Notes: generated by a model not told the origin, from the letters alone. Numbered from the stretch's first letter, positions 35,007-45,516 are shown. The stretch: 64,000 bases of DNA from Lepidodermella squamata (GCA_047495785.1 JBLDXI010000028.1:806001-870000); one strand, 5' to 3'. A program made the numbers and translations.

Positions 35007-35792
35007 ACGTAGAGTGTTAAGCTGCTATCGAGAGGAATCCGTTGTTGGGAAGCTGTTGCGGGAAACGCTTCTGGTCACAGAACCTCGGGAAAAATCAACG
35101 CCCTAACGCCCGCATCGAGACCTCAAATCGATCGACTGGTGATGCCAATCGATGTAACAGGAATCAAGGTTTTCGAATTTAAACGGAATTCGTGCCATAG
35201 GAGTTAAGAATTCTCCCAGTAAAATTGAGAGATGAATTATTTGATATAAAATTGGCGACGAGGTGAATTTTGTCAAACTTAACTCACTCCACACGCCCCA
35301 GCTATGGGATTAGCGCACTACTGAAGGCGGATTTATCATTTGAATAGATTGGATAATTCACAAGTAAATTCAGTTTAATTCGAGTGGTTGTCCTCTACCG
35401 AACAATTCCATGATTTTGATGTTTGAAATTTGCCGAAAATTTAATATAATAAAACTGAATTACGAATACCAGCAACTTCAAGACATTTTTTTGCAGTACG
35501 ATGTGCACTCACGGTAGGATGATTAGCGGAGAGAGAACAGATAAAGACCACACGAAACAGTGAAAATTGCGAGAATTCCGCGTGCTCAGCCTGGGCGGGT
35601 GTAAACACGTCGAATTTAGTTAAGCAATTTGGAGTCGTCTTTGCGGCTAGATGTTTGCACTACACGCAGCAGGTTTTTCAAGTCGAGCTCGAGCGCAACC
35701 TTCCATCTAAAGAGCATTATTCGCTTTTTCAGTTTCGTCAGTTTCAGTATCCTTTAGTATCCAACTACATTATTGAAATTGTATTAGTCATC

Positions 35793-36121
35793 ATGCTAGC
35801 TAAGATAATCGTCGTAGTTGTTATCGCAGCCATGGTTTGCGAAGTGAAGCCAGGTAATGATGAATTTCCCATATTCATTTCATATGAGGAATCCTTTCTT
35901 GTCATTCAGTCCAATACAGATCATTTCCGCAGCCAATGTGCGACACGAGACCTGAGCGCATCATCGAGGTCATCAAGGGTATAAGCCAAACTGCATGTGC
36001 CGCTAGATGCGACGCAAAGAGACCCGCATGCAAGGCATTCTATTCGCTTCCTGACCGCCCGTCGGACTGCATTCTGCTGAACGATTGCGCCACGTACAAT
36101 ACCTATGTCGCCCTAGCTTGA
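35793..36121 (+). CDS. Small secreted Cys-rich PAN/apple-like protein, second copy
   Basis: Two exons, 35793-35853 and 35910-36121, joined in phase 1 across a 56-bp intron, encode 90 aa. The signal peptide MLAKIIVVVVIAAMVCEVKP corresponds to that of the gene nested in MADD. The mature part runs PMCDTRPERIIEVIKGISQT, CAARCDAKRPACKAFY, SDCILLNDCATYN. I chose the ATG at 35793 rather than one further upstream in the same frame because it aligns with the paralogue start and gives a standard signal peptide. The conserved MCDxRPERI..VIKGIS core defines a two-member family here. It is likely secreted, with unknown function. It lies between receptor genes on the same strand. Confidence 0.75.
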
Positions 36122-36575
36122 AGAAATGTCACATTGGCGAGAAAAAGATCAATGGGAAAGAAGAGATGGGAAAAGTGTGAATGCTATATTGTCCTTGCGG
36201 AAGAATTTAAGTAAATCTAAATTGATTGGATCCAATATTGTATATCTGCTCCGAAATAAGCAAAATCATATTGATAGGTTTTTCATTATTTTGACCGTAA
36301 ACAGGACAAGCTGGCTTGAAATATACATTAACCCAGAACTCAAGCTTATATTCTATATTCCGCGGCTCCGAAGTAATCAGCGAAAAGGCATGAAGAACAG
36401 ACTATGTTCAACTTGACAATTCAATCATGATAATTAAAAGGAGCATCAGCAATGCTTCTACGCCCTCACAAACTGGCTACCTGTTTTTTGCCAATATAAG
36501 GTTAAGAGAAAGTAGAAAACGGAAAGGAGGAGAATTTTTTATTCAAAAGCAGTTCGCGCTTATTGATGCAGTGTC
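36122..36575. other. Short intergenic region before receptor 2
   Basis: About 450 AT-rich bases with no gene or repeat that I can identify. It should contain the promoter of the receptor starting at 36576. Confidence 0.6.
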
Positions 36576-39512
36576 ATGCTGATTAAAGACACCATACGAG
36601 TCATACTTTTACTGCTGCTGATCGGTATAGCATTTGCGAAAGCAGAAAACAGTCTTTCAATCGTTGCAGCAGTGCCTTACTCTGGATTTTCATTCGCAAG
36701 TGGACCGCTATGTTCTGCAGCTTTTGATATCGCTCTAGCTAGACTTCGGAGCGTCTACTCGAACTGGCTGCCAAATTACAATCTGACCATCGATATTATC
36801 GATGACAGATGTGACGATGCTACGTCAATCGCTCGATTTGTGCAGTATATGAAGCAAATCCGTAGTCGAAGGCAGGGATTGTCAGTTCAAGTGCCGTTGG
36901 CTCTGCTTTCAGAGTGCGCGAAAGATGGGCAACGGTCGCAAGCCGCTATGCTGAAGCACTTCAACTACACAGGGGTAAGCAAGGTCAACCCTATAACCCT
37001 AAAGGCCCAACTCCTAGAATAAGTAACAATAGTAAAGCGAAACCTAGCCAAAAGCCTAACCGTGATCCTAATCCCGTAAGTACAACTCTAGAATAATCAA
37101 CACCAACCGAAAATGCCAATCTAGCTTTAGCCTTAACCAAAATCCCATCATGAAACCCCAGTCCCAGACCTACAATTCGAACTCTAGATGTATAAATCCC
37201 ACTTGAAAACCTTGAACCTAATCCTAACCCTAAACCTAAATTCTAACCCTAACCCTGAACCAAGTCTCACAAGTAATTAAACTTATAATTGTCATCAATT
37301 AATTAATTAAGTAATTAAATAAATTGTCAATTTAGGTTGGGTGTAAGAGTTTTGATTGAAGTTGGGATCCTTCGGCATTGCGAGCATTGAGGGACGGGAA
37401 GCGGCGTGATTTTGAAACCTGACAAGACTCGTTTTGATTTTCAGTTGACCGTCGCTTCGAGCAACGAGCAGTTTCGTTACAACCGCGCCATGTTTGGCTC
37501 AACGTTTGTCATGGGCGAGGACGCTGTATCAATGGCGACTGGAGTGGCAGAGTTCATGGTCAATCACAATTGGCGAAGAGTAGCCGTTTTCTCAGAAGAA
37601 ACTCCTTACGCAGCCCATATGGAGCGTAACTACCTTGCACGGTTTTCAGAAAAGGGAATTTCACCAATTATGATGGAGAAGATATTTAACGATGACTGGC
37701 AGAGGAATGAGGAGCAGATGAATGCGATTTTCACTAGTATGCTCAAGCGTGAGCCACGTATAATCCTACAAATCGCTGACAATCCTGTTGCCCTTTCTTG
37801 TTGGCTTCACCGGTATGGACTCACAGGGCCTAGTTTCATCGTAATTTCCAGCAACTGGAACTATTACGACCCCGACCATGTCTCAATACCAGATTTTCTT
37901 GCTAAATGGTGCAATCGAGATATGTTACGAGAAGCGATCAGGTCGTGGATATTTTTCGGAAGTCGGCGTATGGCTGATGTTTTTGGTGCGGATTACAAGG
38001 ACTCCACTGGGCTTACCAATTCACAATTTGACGGAGCAATGTCGCTAAGAATTGCGAATGCCGCTCAGATGGCAACTTACGACATCTGGTCACCAATTTG
38101 CTACGATCTTGCTCTTTTTACCGGATTAATGATCGGCGAAATCGATCGAAAGATAGCGATTTTAAATTCGACATGGGTCGATCCTGGGCTCGATTTGACC
38201 TCTTTATTGCGAGAGAGCCTGTTCAGCCTGAATATCTCAGGAATTCGAGGTTCATACCATTTCGACAGGAAAAGCGGTCGAAATACGAATGGATTCTCTC
38301 CCGTCGTATTCTACAGGGTTGATTCTGATGGCAGGAAAATCTATGCTTACTACAAATCAAGCGAGCAAAGTGTTTATAAGTTGAGAAATGACATCTCATG
38401 GCGAACTTATGATAACATGCCCCCAAGGGACTCCGTGACGGTAATTCTGGTTGTCTCTCCGATGCTAAGCGCGGCAGCCACTTTGTCCGCATTGGCGGGC
38501 GTGGGAATAGCCCTGTTAATGATAAATCTTTCTATTCAAATCTGTCTCATTTTTGCGGCTTGGAAAAGAAATTGCTCATCAAGCAAAATCCTCGCGAAAT
38601 TCGAAGACGTTGTCGCCAATACGGGGAATTTTTTCCTTCTTATTCATTGTTTCGTTCTCTTTTTCGAGTGGGGCGGATCGCAAAGATCTGCGAAGACACT
38701 TTGCTCGTTGCTGGCAGCTTTCTTATTGATTGGAATAGCCTTTTCCCTAATTGGATTCTTGCTTAAATTAGGCCGCGTGTCAGTCGATTCAAATGACAGC
38801 CGCTCTACGACAGAATTAACCTTATGTACGATTATGACTGGGGCTATCTGGTGCGGGCTTCATCTTGCGTTAGTCTGCTACCTACTGATCAAGGCGAGTC
38901 CGATAACTGTCAACAAAGTTATTTCAGACAAGCTGATGCAATCCAATTTTGACAAAAGCGTCTATTTCCAAGCGTACTCCTTTGAATGTCATCTTTCTTT
39001 GAACCTCGGCACAGGCCTTGAACCCCTCATCGCAATAGGCATATTGCACGTTTTGGGTCTGATAAGATTTTTCAACTTGGCCCACATCTTATTCAAGGTG
39101 ATACCACATATTAGCTTTCAATTTTCACTTTCTCGCTTTTTCATAGAAATCTGGCCGAATCCCAGCAACCGCAAAAGCTGTGTGCTATTCTTTCAACATC
39201 AAGATCATCGTTACTGCTGCCGGGTTAGCCGTAGCGATTCTCGACGAGGAGACTTTAAGCCAGCTAATAGTTAAATCCTCGCTTCTGATGTTCGTTTTCG
39301 GCAGCGCTGACTGTTTCGTGTTTTACATACCCCAGGTGAGTTGTTGAGCTTATAATGAAAATGGTAAATGGTCTTTATTTTATATTTTATAGGTATTGCG
39401 TTTAGCTTTCAAGAGAGCGTCTAGAATCGCTCCCGGGACGCATCAAGAAAACACAGATTCGACAACCACGACTCTGTGGACAATTTACAAACAAGTAAGT
39501 CAGATTATCTAA
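36576..39512 (+). CDS. Divergent class C (GABA-B-like) receptor with introns
   Basis: Four exons: 36576-36974, 37445-39097, 39147-39335 and 39393-39512. All junctions are in phase 0 and the total is 786 aa. It has a signal peptide (MLIKDTIRVILLLLLIGIAF), then a Venus flytrap ectodomain. The first intron falls between HFNYTG and LTVASSNEQF, restoring the usual receptor order. The membrane domain begins near residue 480. Exon 3 supplies TM6-TM7 (FNIKIIVTAAGLAVAIL, LLMFVFGSADCFVFYIPQ), which would be lost if the unspliced frame were read. Exon 4 gives a short tail, VLRLAFKRASRIAPGTHQEN, to TAA 39510. A GTAAGT at 39495 could be a further donor, so the very end is uncertain. It is much less similar to the other three receptors than they are to each other. 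The introns of 470, 49 and 57 bp contrast with the intronless copies. Confidence 0.85.
36985..37260 (+). repeat. Degenerate telomere-like CCTAA repeats inside a receptor intron
   Basis: AACCCTA/CCTAA-type words are scattered from 36988 and densest at 37213-37260, where CCTAATCCTAACCCTAAACC and CTAACCCTAACCCTGAACC follow each other. On the other strand this reads as TTAGGG-like repeats. The whole stretch falls in the 470-bp first intron of the receptor. It looks like an interstitial telomeric sequence. Confidence 0.75.
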
Positions 39513-39647
39513 CCTACTAACGTCATGATTATAAAATCTTACTTCAACATAGGTTCGCAGCAGTTTGGTCAGCACTTCATAATGACATTAAATTCCCACT
39601 AACATATATTCCTCTGCATTTCCTAAACATCAACTGTTATTGAATTT

Positions 39648-41957
39648 TTATCGATTGGCCCCCCCAAACACCACCGGCCCAAATACAACAAAAGTCACTG
39701 AGACGGACAGAACTAAGGAAAAGCCGATGAATGACATGAGCTGAGCAGTTGGATGCGGCTGAAGTATGATGCCGATCACCACTGCCGCTACAAAAAGCGG
39801 AGTTATTATGGCAACAACTATGCTGTAAGCCCTATCCACTGCCTTTAAGGCTTTATGACTTTTGTTAAGCACGTAGGTCGACCAGGATCCTGGCAAGAGG
39901 CAAATCGCATGAAGCAGAATTATAGCCGTGTAGAAGTAGCCTCCCGTTTTTGAGAAACAAGCACGGTCGTAGAAATATGTAATCACATCGGCAGCGGAGT
40001 CATAATGTGTCCGTGCCGTGTCTTCGTATCTTAGAGGCGCAGGATGATCATATACAACTAAAATGGCTAGTATGGCAAGATTGATCACCAAGAAATAAAC
40101 CGATGATAGGGCAACGATCCGCTCCGATCGAAAATTAAGCTCGAATGTAGATGATACCCTTCGTAGATTTGAAGAAAAACGTGTTTGAATTACTGCCATT
40201 GAATCGACAGCAATAGAATAGATTTTGCTAAGATATTGCTTTCTCATGGTTATAACTCTGAAGCTTGAACTGCTCGTTATCAAACACACTCCGGAGACTA
40301 GCAGAAAAATCCAGGCGGAGCACAACTTTCCAGAACTAGCCCAGCGGAGATTGAGGGCCAGTAATATTGTTGCCAGTTCGAGTGCTAGGCAACCCACGGC
40401 TAGGACACTATAATTTACCAAAATAGGTTTATCTGTACACTTTTTCGAAGTTGCAAGATACATCCCCGCATTTGCTAGGGCGACGATAGACGAAACCGCT
40501 ATTGACAGACACGCTTCAATAGATGTGAATCCCATCTCAATCTGAGCTGAATGTGCTGAGTCACTCGGAGGTCGATTATCCGGAGTGATCCACGGTATTT
40601 CGGAAAAGCTGGCCAAGCGAAATCCCAGGTCAGTAGAGTTTTGATATCTTATTCCTTTGAAGTGCATTTGATAGCCTATTTTGGGTCGCCATGATTGAAA
40701 GTATATTGGCTCGTCATCATACTCAAGTCGCTGAGAATATTTCAGCCTACCGGATCTGAGACCTACGTAATCCGTCGCAGCAACACTTCGATTAACAACT
40801 TGCATCACTCCCAAAGGATCTTCTGGATAATCTCGAAGCGATTTCCCTTCAACAGTTAGGGTTTTCTCAGCTTGATGAAGTGCAAGAACGCCCTGGAGCA
40901 TAATGTCGAAACATCCATACCGTTCCAGGTAGTCCGAGGATCGAGTCAAGTTTCTCAAACGCGGACTCAACTTCTCATCGAATCTTTTCTGGTCCATGTT
41001 GAAGAAAGTGGAATTTCCATAATCCTCGAAAGGTGTTGCAACAGAGCCGAACCAAAAGGTTGACAAATATTGGGCTCTTATCATTGAGCCGGTGCATCCT
41101 GGGCTGATAACGTCAGGCAGAGCGTCGGGATCAGCGACAACCGCCAAAGAGAGTAGGAAAACATATCGATGTCCTGTTATGCCGTAGTCGTAGGCTAAGC
41201 ATAAAAGGGTATAAACCACAGGTAACTCAACTACTTGGATCACGAATATCCTAGCGTCACTCATCTTCATTGATTCGACTATTGCCGGGGTTATGCCAGA
41301 AGCAACATTGAACCACATGACATCTATGCCTGAAGTATCGCTGATTTGTTTGAAATGAGTTGCTAGCATGGTGTTATACGAGTTATCCGCATTTGCGTAT
41401 AGCGCGACCTTCTTCCAACCGTTTTCCTTGAGGAATTCAATGACAACGTAATTCCAAACTTCGGCAGATACTCTAGTACGGTAGATGTTAGGAAACTTTC
41501 TCCGATTGGCGGTGTATATCGGACTGAGACAAGCCACTGTGATCGCTACGCTGTTCAAATGATGGACCATTGCTCCGTAGGATTTGCAACCTGGTGTGTA
41601 AGTTGCGCCAAGAATGATTGGGGACTGATAGGTAACTGGAATATTTGATATACGATCCCTCTTCTGGTATAATTCCTCCATTTCTCGACTGAAATTGATG
41701 GCGATAGCGGTATCGTATACACCTCCAGGCCCTTCGTCAGCATATCTATTGATGATATGATAGTCGGGTAAGATATCATCTCGTGAATTTATTTCTTCTG
41801 CGACGAACTCTTTGACGCTTCTGCAAGCTCGCAATGGCAACGGCTCGCCTCCCACCGTATAAGTCAGATGGAGGATTGTCAAGTTGTAAGCTTTTCTCGG
41901 TGAAGATATGCCACATATCGCCAGTACAATAAAGAATATGCAATATAAGCCAGTCAT
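39648..41957 (-). CDS. Class C (GABA-B-like) receptor, intronless copy 2 (inverted near-twin of copy 1)
   Basis: A single-exon 769-aa receptor, start MTGLYCIFFIVLAICGISSP, aligning without gaps to the gene at 28701-31010 at roughly 90 percent identity by eye. The ectodomain (YQSPIILGATYTPGCKS) and seven membrane segments are intact. The TM3 and ECL2 cysteines are kept (GKLCSAW; RACFSKTGG). Differences concentrate in the signal peptide, the third intracellular region and scattered surface positions. The stop lies only 135 bases from the stop of the convergent receptor at 36576-39512, so their 3' untranslated regions probably overlap. Upstream sequence is also shared with copy 1. Ligand unknown; presumably a plasma membrane receptor. 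Confidence 0.88.
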   Translation of the reverse strand: MTGLYCIFFIVLAICGISSPRKAYNLTILHLTYTVGGEPLPLRACRSVKEFVAEEINSRDDILPDYHIINRYADEGPGGVYDTAIAINFSREMEELYQKRDRISNIPVTYQSPIILGATYTPGCKSYGAMVHHLNSVAITVACLSPIYTANRRKFPNIYRTRVSAEVWNYVVIEFLKENGWKKVALYANADNSYNTMLATHFKQISDTSGIDVMWFNVASGITPAIVESMKMSDARIFVIQVVELPVVYTLLCLAYDYGITGHRYVFLLSLAVVADPDALPDVISPGCTGSMIRAQYLSTFWFGSVATPFEDYGNSTFFNMDQKRFDEKLSPRLRNLTRSSDYLERYGCFDIMLQGVLALHQAEKTLTVEGKSLRDYPEDPLGVMQVVNRSVAATDYVGLRSGRLKYSQRLEYDDEPIYFQSWRPKIGYQMHFKGIRYQNSTDLGFRLASFSEIPWITPDNRPPSDSAHSAQIEMGFTSIEACLSIAVSSIVALANAGMYLATSKKCTDKPILVNYSVLAVGCLALELATILLALNLRWASSGKLCSAWIFLLVSGVCLITSSSSFRVITMRKQYLSKIYSIAVDSMAVIQTRFSSNLRRVSSTFELNFRSERIVALSSVYFLVINLAILAILVVYDHPAPLRYEDTARTHYDSAADVITYFYDRACFSKTGGYFYTAIILLHAICLLPGSWSTYVLNKSHKALKAVDRAYSIVVAIITPLFVAAVVIGIILQPHPTAQLMSFIGFSLVLSVSVTFVVFGPVVFGGANR

Positions 41958-43206
41958 GCTCTACGAAATGAAAAAAGGAAGTTATGCGCATTATTTCAAA
42001 ATTGATAAAACTAAGCGCCATGTTTCTTTAATAAGCAATCTCAACTATCTGATCCAATTAAGACTGAAATGAACGGGAATTTACGGAGGAGTCGAAAGAA
42101 CGTGACGATTTGGTTGGTGCAGTTAGAGATTTATTTCAGGACCAATGGCTGGATGAGGTTTTATGCACGCACCTTACCGTCAGAAATATAATCATCATGA
42201 GAGGATCGCTATGTTCCCTGCCCCAATTCTAGACTTTAGCTTTAGCCAGCGATATCAGGTGTCGCCCATCATTATAAATTGAAGTATGAACAATAGCTAT
42301 TTGTTGCCTCGCATTTTTTCAATAACTCCATGATCATGAGGAATTTTAGAGCGGTTTTCATATTATTCGATAGATCAGGCCTTTAGTAAACTTTCCTGAA
42401 ATTTTCGTTAAATTGGGATCCGAGCGAAGGAATTGGTGACATAAATGCAGTTTTGCGGTTTTAATTAAAAACTCTCATTTTCAAAAATGTCATTTTTGCA
42501 TGCAATACCTATGGCCGTTTTAAAAATTGCAGTTATTAAAACAATGCGAGGCGAAAAAAATAATTGTCATACTTTAATTATCCAATTTAGTGTTCTGGTG
42601 GCTATAAAAACAACTGCAATAAAATATCTGAGAAGAGCTTCGCTTTATTGATTTTTTGTTATTAAGTCTAATAGCAGCAGTAGGCTGTAGAACGAATCTA
42701 GGTCAGGGTTACCAACCCTTCACATCAGAAAACATAAAATGCTGCTTTTAGCCACTTCGTGCGTTAATGTTGAATATCTTCCCGTAGTCATCCCGCAGAT
42801 CCCGCAGTTCATCATGTGAACGTCCATGACTACATGAACATAGCGCGCGCTTATCTAAATTAAATCTGGCTGATAATCACGCACATTGTGTACGCATAGC
42901 CATTGGGCGATACACTTTTCCTATGTTCACATAGCCACATGCTAAACCAATGATGTGTTTCTTTCCCAGGTCGACTTTATTTGTGGTACCTGTATCGTAT
43001 GTCGTATGACTGTAACGGCCAAGGGCTGATACATATGAAGACCGAGTTCTAAACATTGAAACGCTAACTGCAACTGGTACATATTCTGCCCCCCAACGTT
43101 TTCAGATTATGATATATGTACTGCTATAGAATTTATTAATTAGAAATTTATTAATTAGCGTCAACTTCTAGCTAAAAGCTTGTTTAATATTTCCGCCACA
43201 TAACCT
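41958..43206. other. Intergenic region between two minus-strand receptors
   Basis: The first 160 bases are homologous to the upstream region of receptor copy 1 (minus-strand TTTCGTAG acceptor-like site near 41961-41968; matching block at about 42025-42110). The rest is AT-rich with no recognisable gene. Confidence 0.55.
43133..43153 (-). terminator. Two candidate polyadenylation signals for receptor copy 3
   Basis: AATAAA on the minus strand occurs at 43133-43138 and 43148-43153, within a duplicated AATTTATTAATTAG unit, 54-75 bases after the receptor stop. Confidence 0.5.
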
Positions 43207-45516
43207 TCATCGGAAGGTTACCTTGCCAAATATGATTAAAGATATCGACAATGATGCTAACAGAAAAAATCCTACAACTGATAATTGCTGCATCACTGGG
43301 TAAGATTTGAGAAGAAATCCTATTACCACAGTGGCTGCTGAGAGAGACAAAAACTGTGCGGCAGCAAGGCCGTATGCTATATCTGATTTCCTCAGTTTCT
43401 TCTTAGATCTGTGAAGTTTATAGGCGGCTTTACATCCTGGAAGAAGGCATATGAGATGTAGAGTTATCAGAACAGCGTAATAGTATTCCTGAGATTCCGA
43501 GAAGCATGTCGTGTTGTAGTATTCCGTAATCAAATCTTTTTTGACATCATATTTTCTCCGGGCAACGTCTTCGAGCCTCAATTTCAGAGGTCGACCCTGG
43601 CCGATGCTCACTGCAACAATGATTATATTCAGAATAAAAAATAAGCAAGCCGAAACAGCCACGGTTCGTTCTGCCCTTATATTTAGCTCAAATTTCCTCC
43701 GCCTGCCTCTTCTCCTCAACGTCATTCGCAGGAAATTAGCATGAAACACGAGAAGAGCTATAGTTAAGGGATATACTTTAGGAGCAGAATTACGCTGCAG
43801 CGATACTAGTCTGAAACTTATACAACCAGCGATGAGAGAAGACCCAGATACGGCAAGAAAAGACTGCAGACTGCAGAACCCATCTTTAGGGCTATTGAAC
43901 GTGAAAACGAAATCAAGCGAAGCGAAATCCAGCGCCAAACAACCTAGCGCTAATATAGTATAATTAATCCTGATTTGTTTTCCTTCCGATTTCCTATAAG
44001 AAACAATGTATAAAAAGATATTGATTAGCGCAATAATCAATGTGATGGCTATTGCTACTGAAGTCTCCAATGTCGAGAATCTAGTTTCAATTGTAACGAC
44101 ATCAGCTGAATCTCTGGGAGGTTTACCGTTGGGAGTTGTCCAATTAATCTTCGAAAAGCTGACGAGGATAAAATTTACACCTGGAGAGCTTTCGTCTCTC
44201 AGCCCTTTGAAATGCATCTGATAACCAATCTCTGGCCGCCAAGATTGGAAGTAAATTGGTTCATCGTCGTATTCAAGACGCTGAGAATATTTCAATCTAC
44301 CGGACCTCAAGCCCACGAAATCTGTCTCAGCGATGCTTTGGTTTACGGCTTGCATAACACTATGGGGATGGTCGTAGTAATCTCTCAGAGACTTCCCATT
44401 AGTAACCAGGATTTTCTCAGCTCGATCAAGAGCTAAAACCCCCTGGAGCATTATGTCATAGCATCCGAACCGTTCCCTGTAGTCCGAGGACCGTGTCAAG
44501 TTTCTCGAACGGGGACTCAACTTCTCATCAAATCCTTTAAGGTCCAAGTTAAAGAAAGTGGAATTTCCATGGTCCTCGAACGGTATTGCAGAAGGGCCGA
44601 ACCAAATTGTTGACGTAAATTGGGCTCTTAATATTGAACGAGTGCATCCTGGGCTGACAACGTCAGGCAGAGCGTCTGGATCAACAGAAATCGCGGTAGA
44701 GAGTAGGAAAACGTATCGATGTCCTGTCATTCCGTAATCATATGCCAAACATAACAGCGAATATACGACTGGTACCTCCGCGACTTGGATTAAGAAGATT
44801 CTTGCGTCCCTCAGTTTCATCGATTCGATAATAGAGGTGTCTACTCCATAAGCAACATTGAACCAAATGAGTTCTATCCCGGACGTAGCGCTGAGTTGTT
44901 TGAAATGAGTTGCTAGCATGATGTTATACGAGTTATCCGCATTTGCATATAGCGCGACCTTCTTCCAACCGTTTTCCTTAAGGAATTCAATGACAACGTA
45001 ATTCCAAACTTCGGCAGATACTCTAGTACGGTAGATGTTGGGAAACTTTCTCCGATTGGCGGTGAATATCGGACTGAGACAAGCCCATGTGATTGCAACG
45101 CTGTTCAAATGGTGGACCATTGCTCCGTAAGACTTGCACCCCGGTGTAAAGGTAGCTCCAAGAATCAGAGGGGACTGATATGTTTCTGGAATACCTGTGA
45201 CACGGTCGCGTTTGTCATATATCTCTTCCATTTCCCTGGCGAAATGCACTGCCGAAGCTACGGCATGAAAACTCCCAGGACCATCTTCATAGTACCTGTT
45301 GATGACATGGTAATGCGGCAATATGTCACTTCTGGCATTGATCTCATCAGTGATGTATTCATCGACAGCTCTGCAAGCTTGCGATTGCGGAGGTTCACCG
45401 CCGACAGTATACCGGAAATGCATAATTGTTAGATTAAATGGTTTTCCTGTCGAGACCATTGAATACTGGGACTTGACAATCAGAAGAAACATCAAATAGC
45501 TGATTGAAGACAACAT
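43207..45516 (-). CDS. Class C (GABA-B-like) receptor, intronless copy 3
   Basis: A single-exon receptor, again exactly 769 aa, but clearly more diverged from the other two than they are from each other. Signal peptide MLSSISYLMFLLIVKSQYS. The ectodomain is best conserved around YQSPLILGATFTPGCKS and FPNIYRTRVSAEVWNYV; the segment covering these residues is almost unchanged at DNA level among all three copies. The membrane domain is the least conserved part (TM1 near SVAIAITLIIALINIFLY; ECL2 cysteine in TTCFSESQEY). The TM3-side cysteine (GFCSLQ) is kept. It ends IIFGKVTFR with no real cytoplasmic tail. A GCATCAG lies a few bases before the ATG, again acceptor-like. Confidence 0.87.
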   Translation of the reverse strand: MLSSISYLMFLLIVKSQYSMVSTGKPFNLTIMHFRYTVGGEPPQSQACRAVDEYITDEINARSDILPHYHVINRYYEDGPGSFHAVASAVHFAREMEEIYDKRDRVTGIPETYQSPLILGATFTPGCKSYGAMVHHLNSVAITWACLSPIFTANRRKFPNIYRTRVSAEVWNYVVIEFLKENGWKKVALYANADNSYNIMLATHFKQLSATSGIELIWFNVAYGVDTSIIESMKLRDARIFLIQVAEVPVVYSLLCLAYDYGMTGHRYVFLLSTAISVDPDALPDVVSPGCTRSILRAQFTSTIWFGPSAIPFEDHGNSTFFNLDLKGFDEKLSPRSRNLTRSSDYRERFGCYDIMLQGVLALDRAEKILVTNGKSLRDYYDHPHSVMQAVNQSIAETDFVGLRSGRLKYSQRLEYDDEPIYFQSWRPEIGYQMHFKGLRDESSPGVNFILVSFSKINWTTPNGKPPRDSADVVTIETRFSTLETSVAIAITLIIALINIFLYIVSYRKSEGKQIRINYTILALGCLALDFASLDFVFTFNSPKDGFCSLQSFLAVSGSSLIAGCISFRLVSLQRNSAPKVYPLTIALLVFHANFLRMTLRRRGRRRKFELNIRAERTVAVSACLFFILNIIIVAVSIGQGRPLKLRLEDVARRKYDVKKDLITEYYNTTCFSESQEYYYAVLITLHLICLLPGCKAAYKLHRSKKKLRKSDIAYGLAAAQFLSLSAATVVIGFLLKSYPVMQQLSVVGFFLLASLSISLIIFGKVTFR

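Larger units (their letters stand above)
32380..35440 (+). repeat. Direct repeats bracketing the MULE relic
   Basis: The block 32380-32500 and the block 35310-35440 share GTAAATTCAG.TTAATTCG, followed by a CGAACAA and a GATTTTGATGTTTGAAATTT-type stretch. They are in the same orientation about 2.9 kb apart, with the transposase relic and minisatellite between. They could be the ends of a composite element or independent insertions. Confidence 0.6.
31011..35792. other. Repeat- and transposon-rich interval inside the receptor cluster
   Basis: There is no intact gene in this 4.8 kb. It contains the 3' flank of receptor copy 1 (with an AATAAA at 31568-31573), two copies of a roughly 120-bp direct repeat, a decayed MULE-type transposase, and a palindromic minisatellite. 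A related block also appears on both sides of the transposase (about 32380-32500 and 35310-35440). These parts are listed separately. Confidence 0.6.

Noticed and set aside
37022-37406. Receptor at 36576 being a pseudogene broken by stops
   Set aside because: The stops fall in a GT-AG intron (36975-37444) whose removal restores the receptor order in phase 0.
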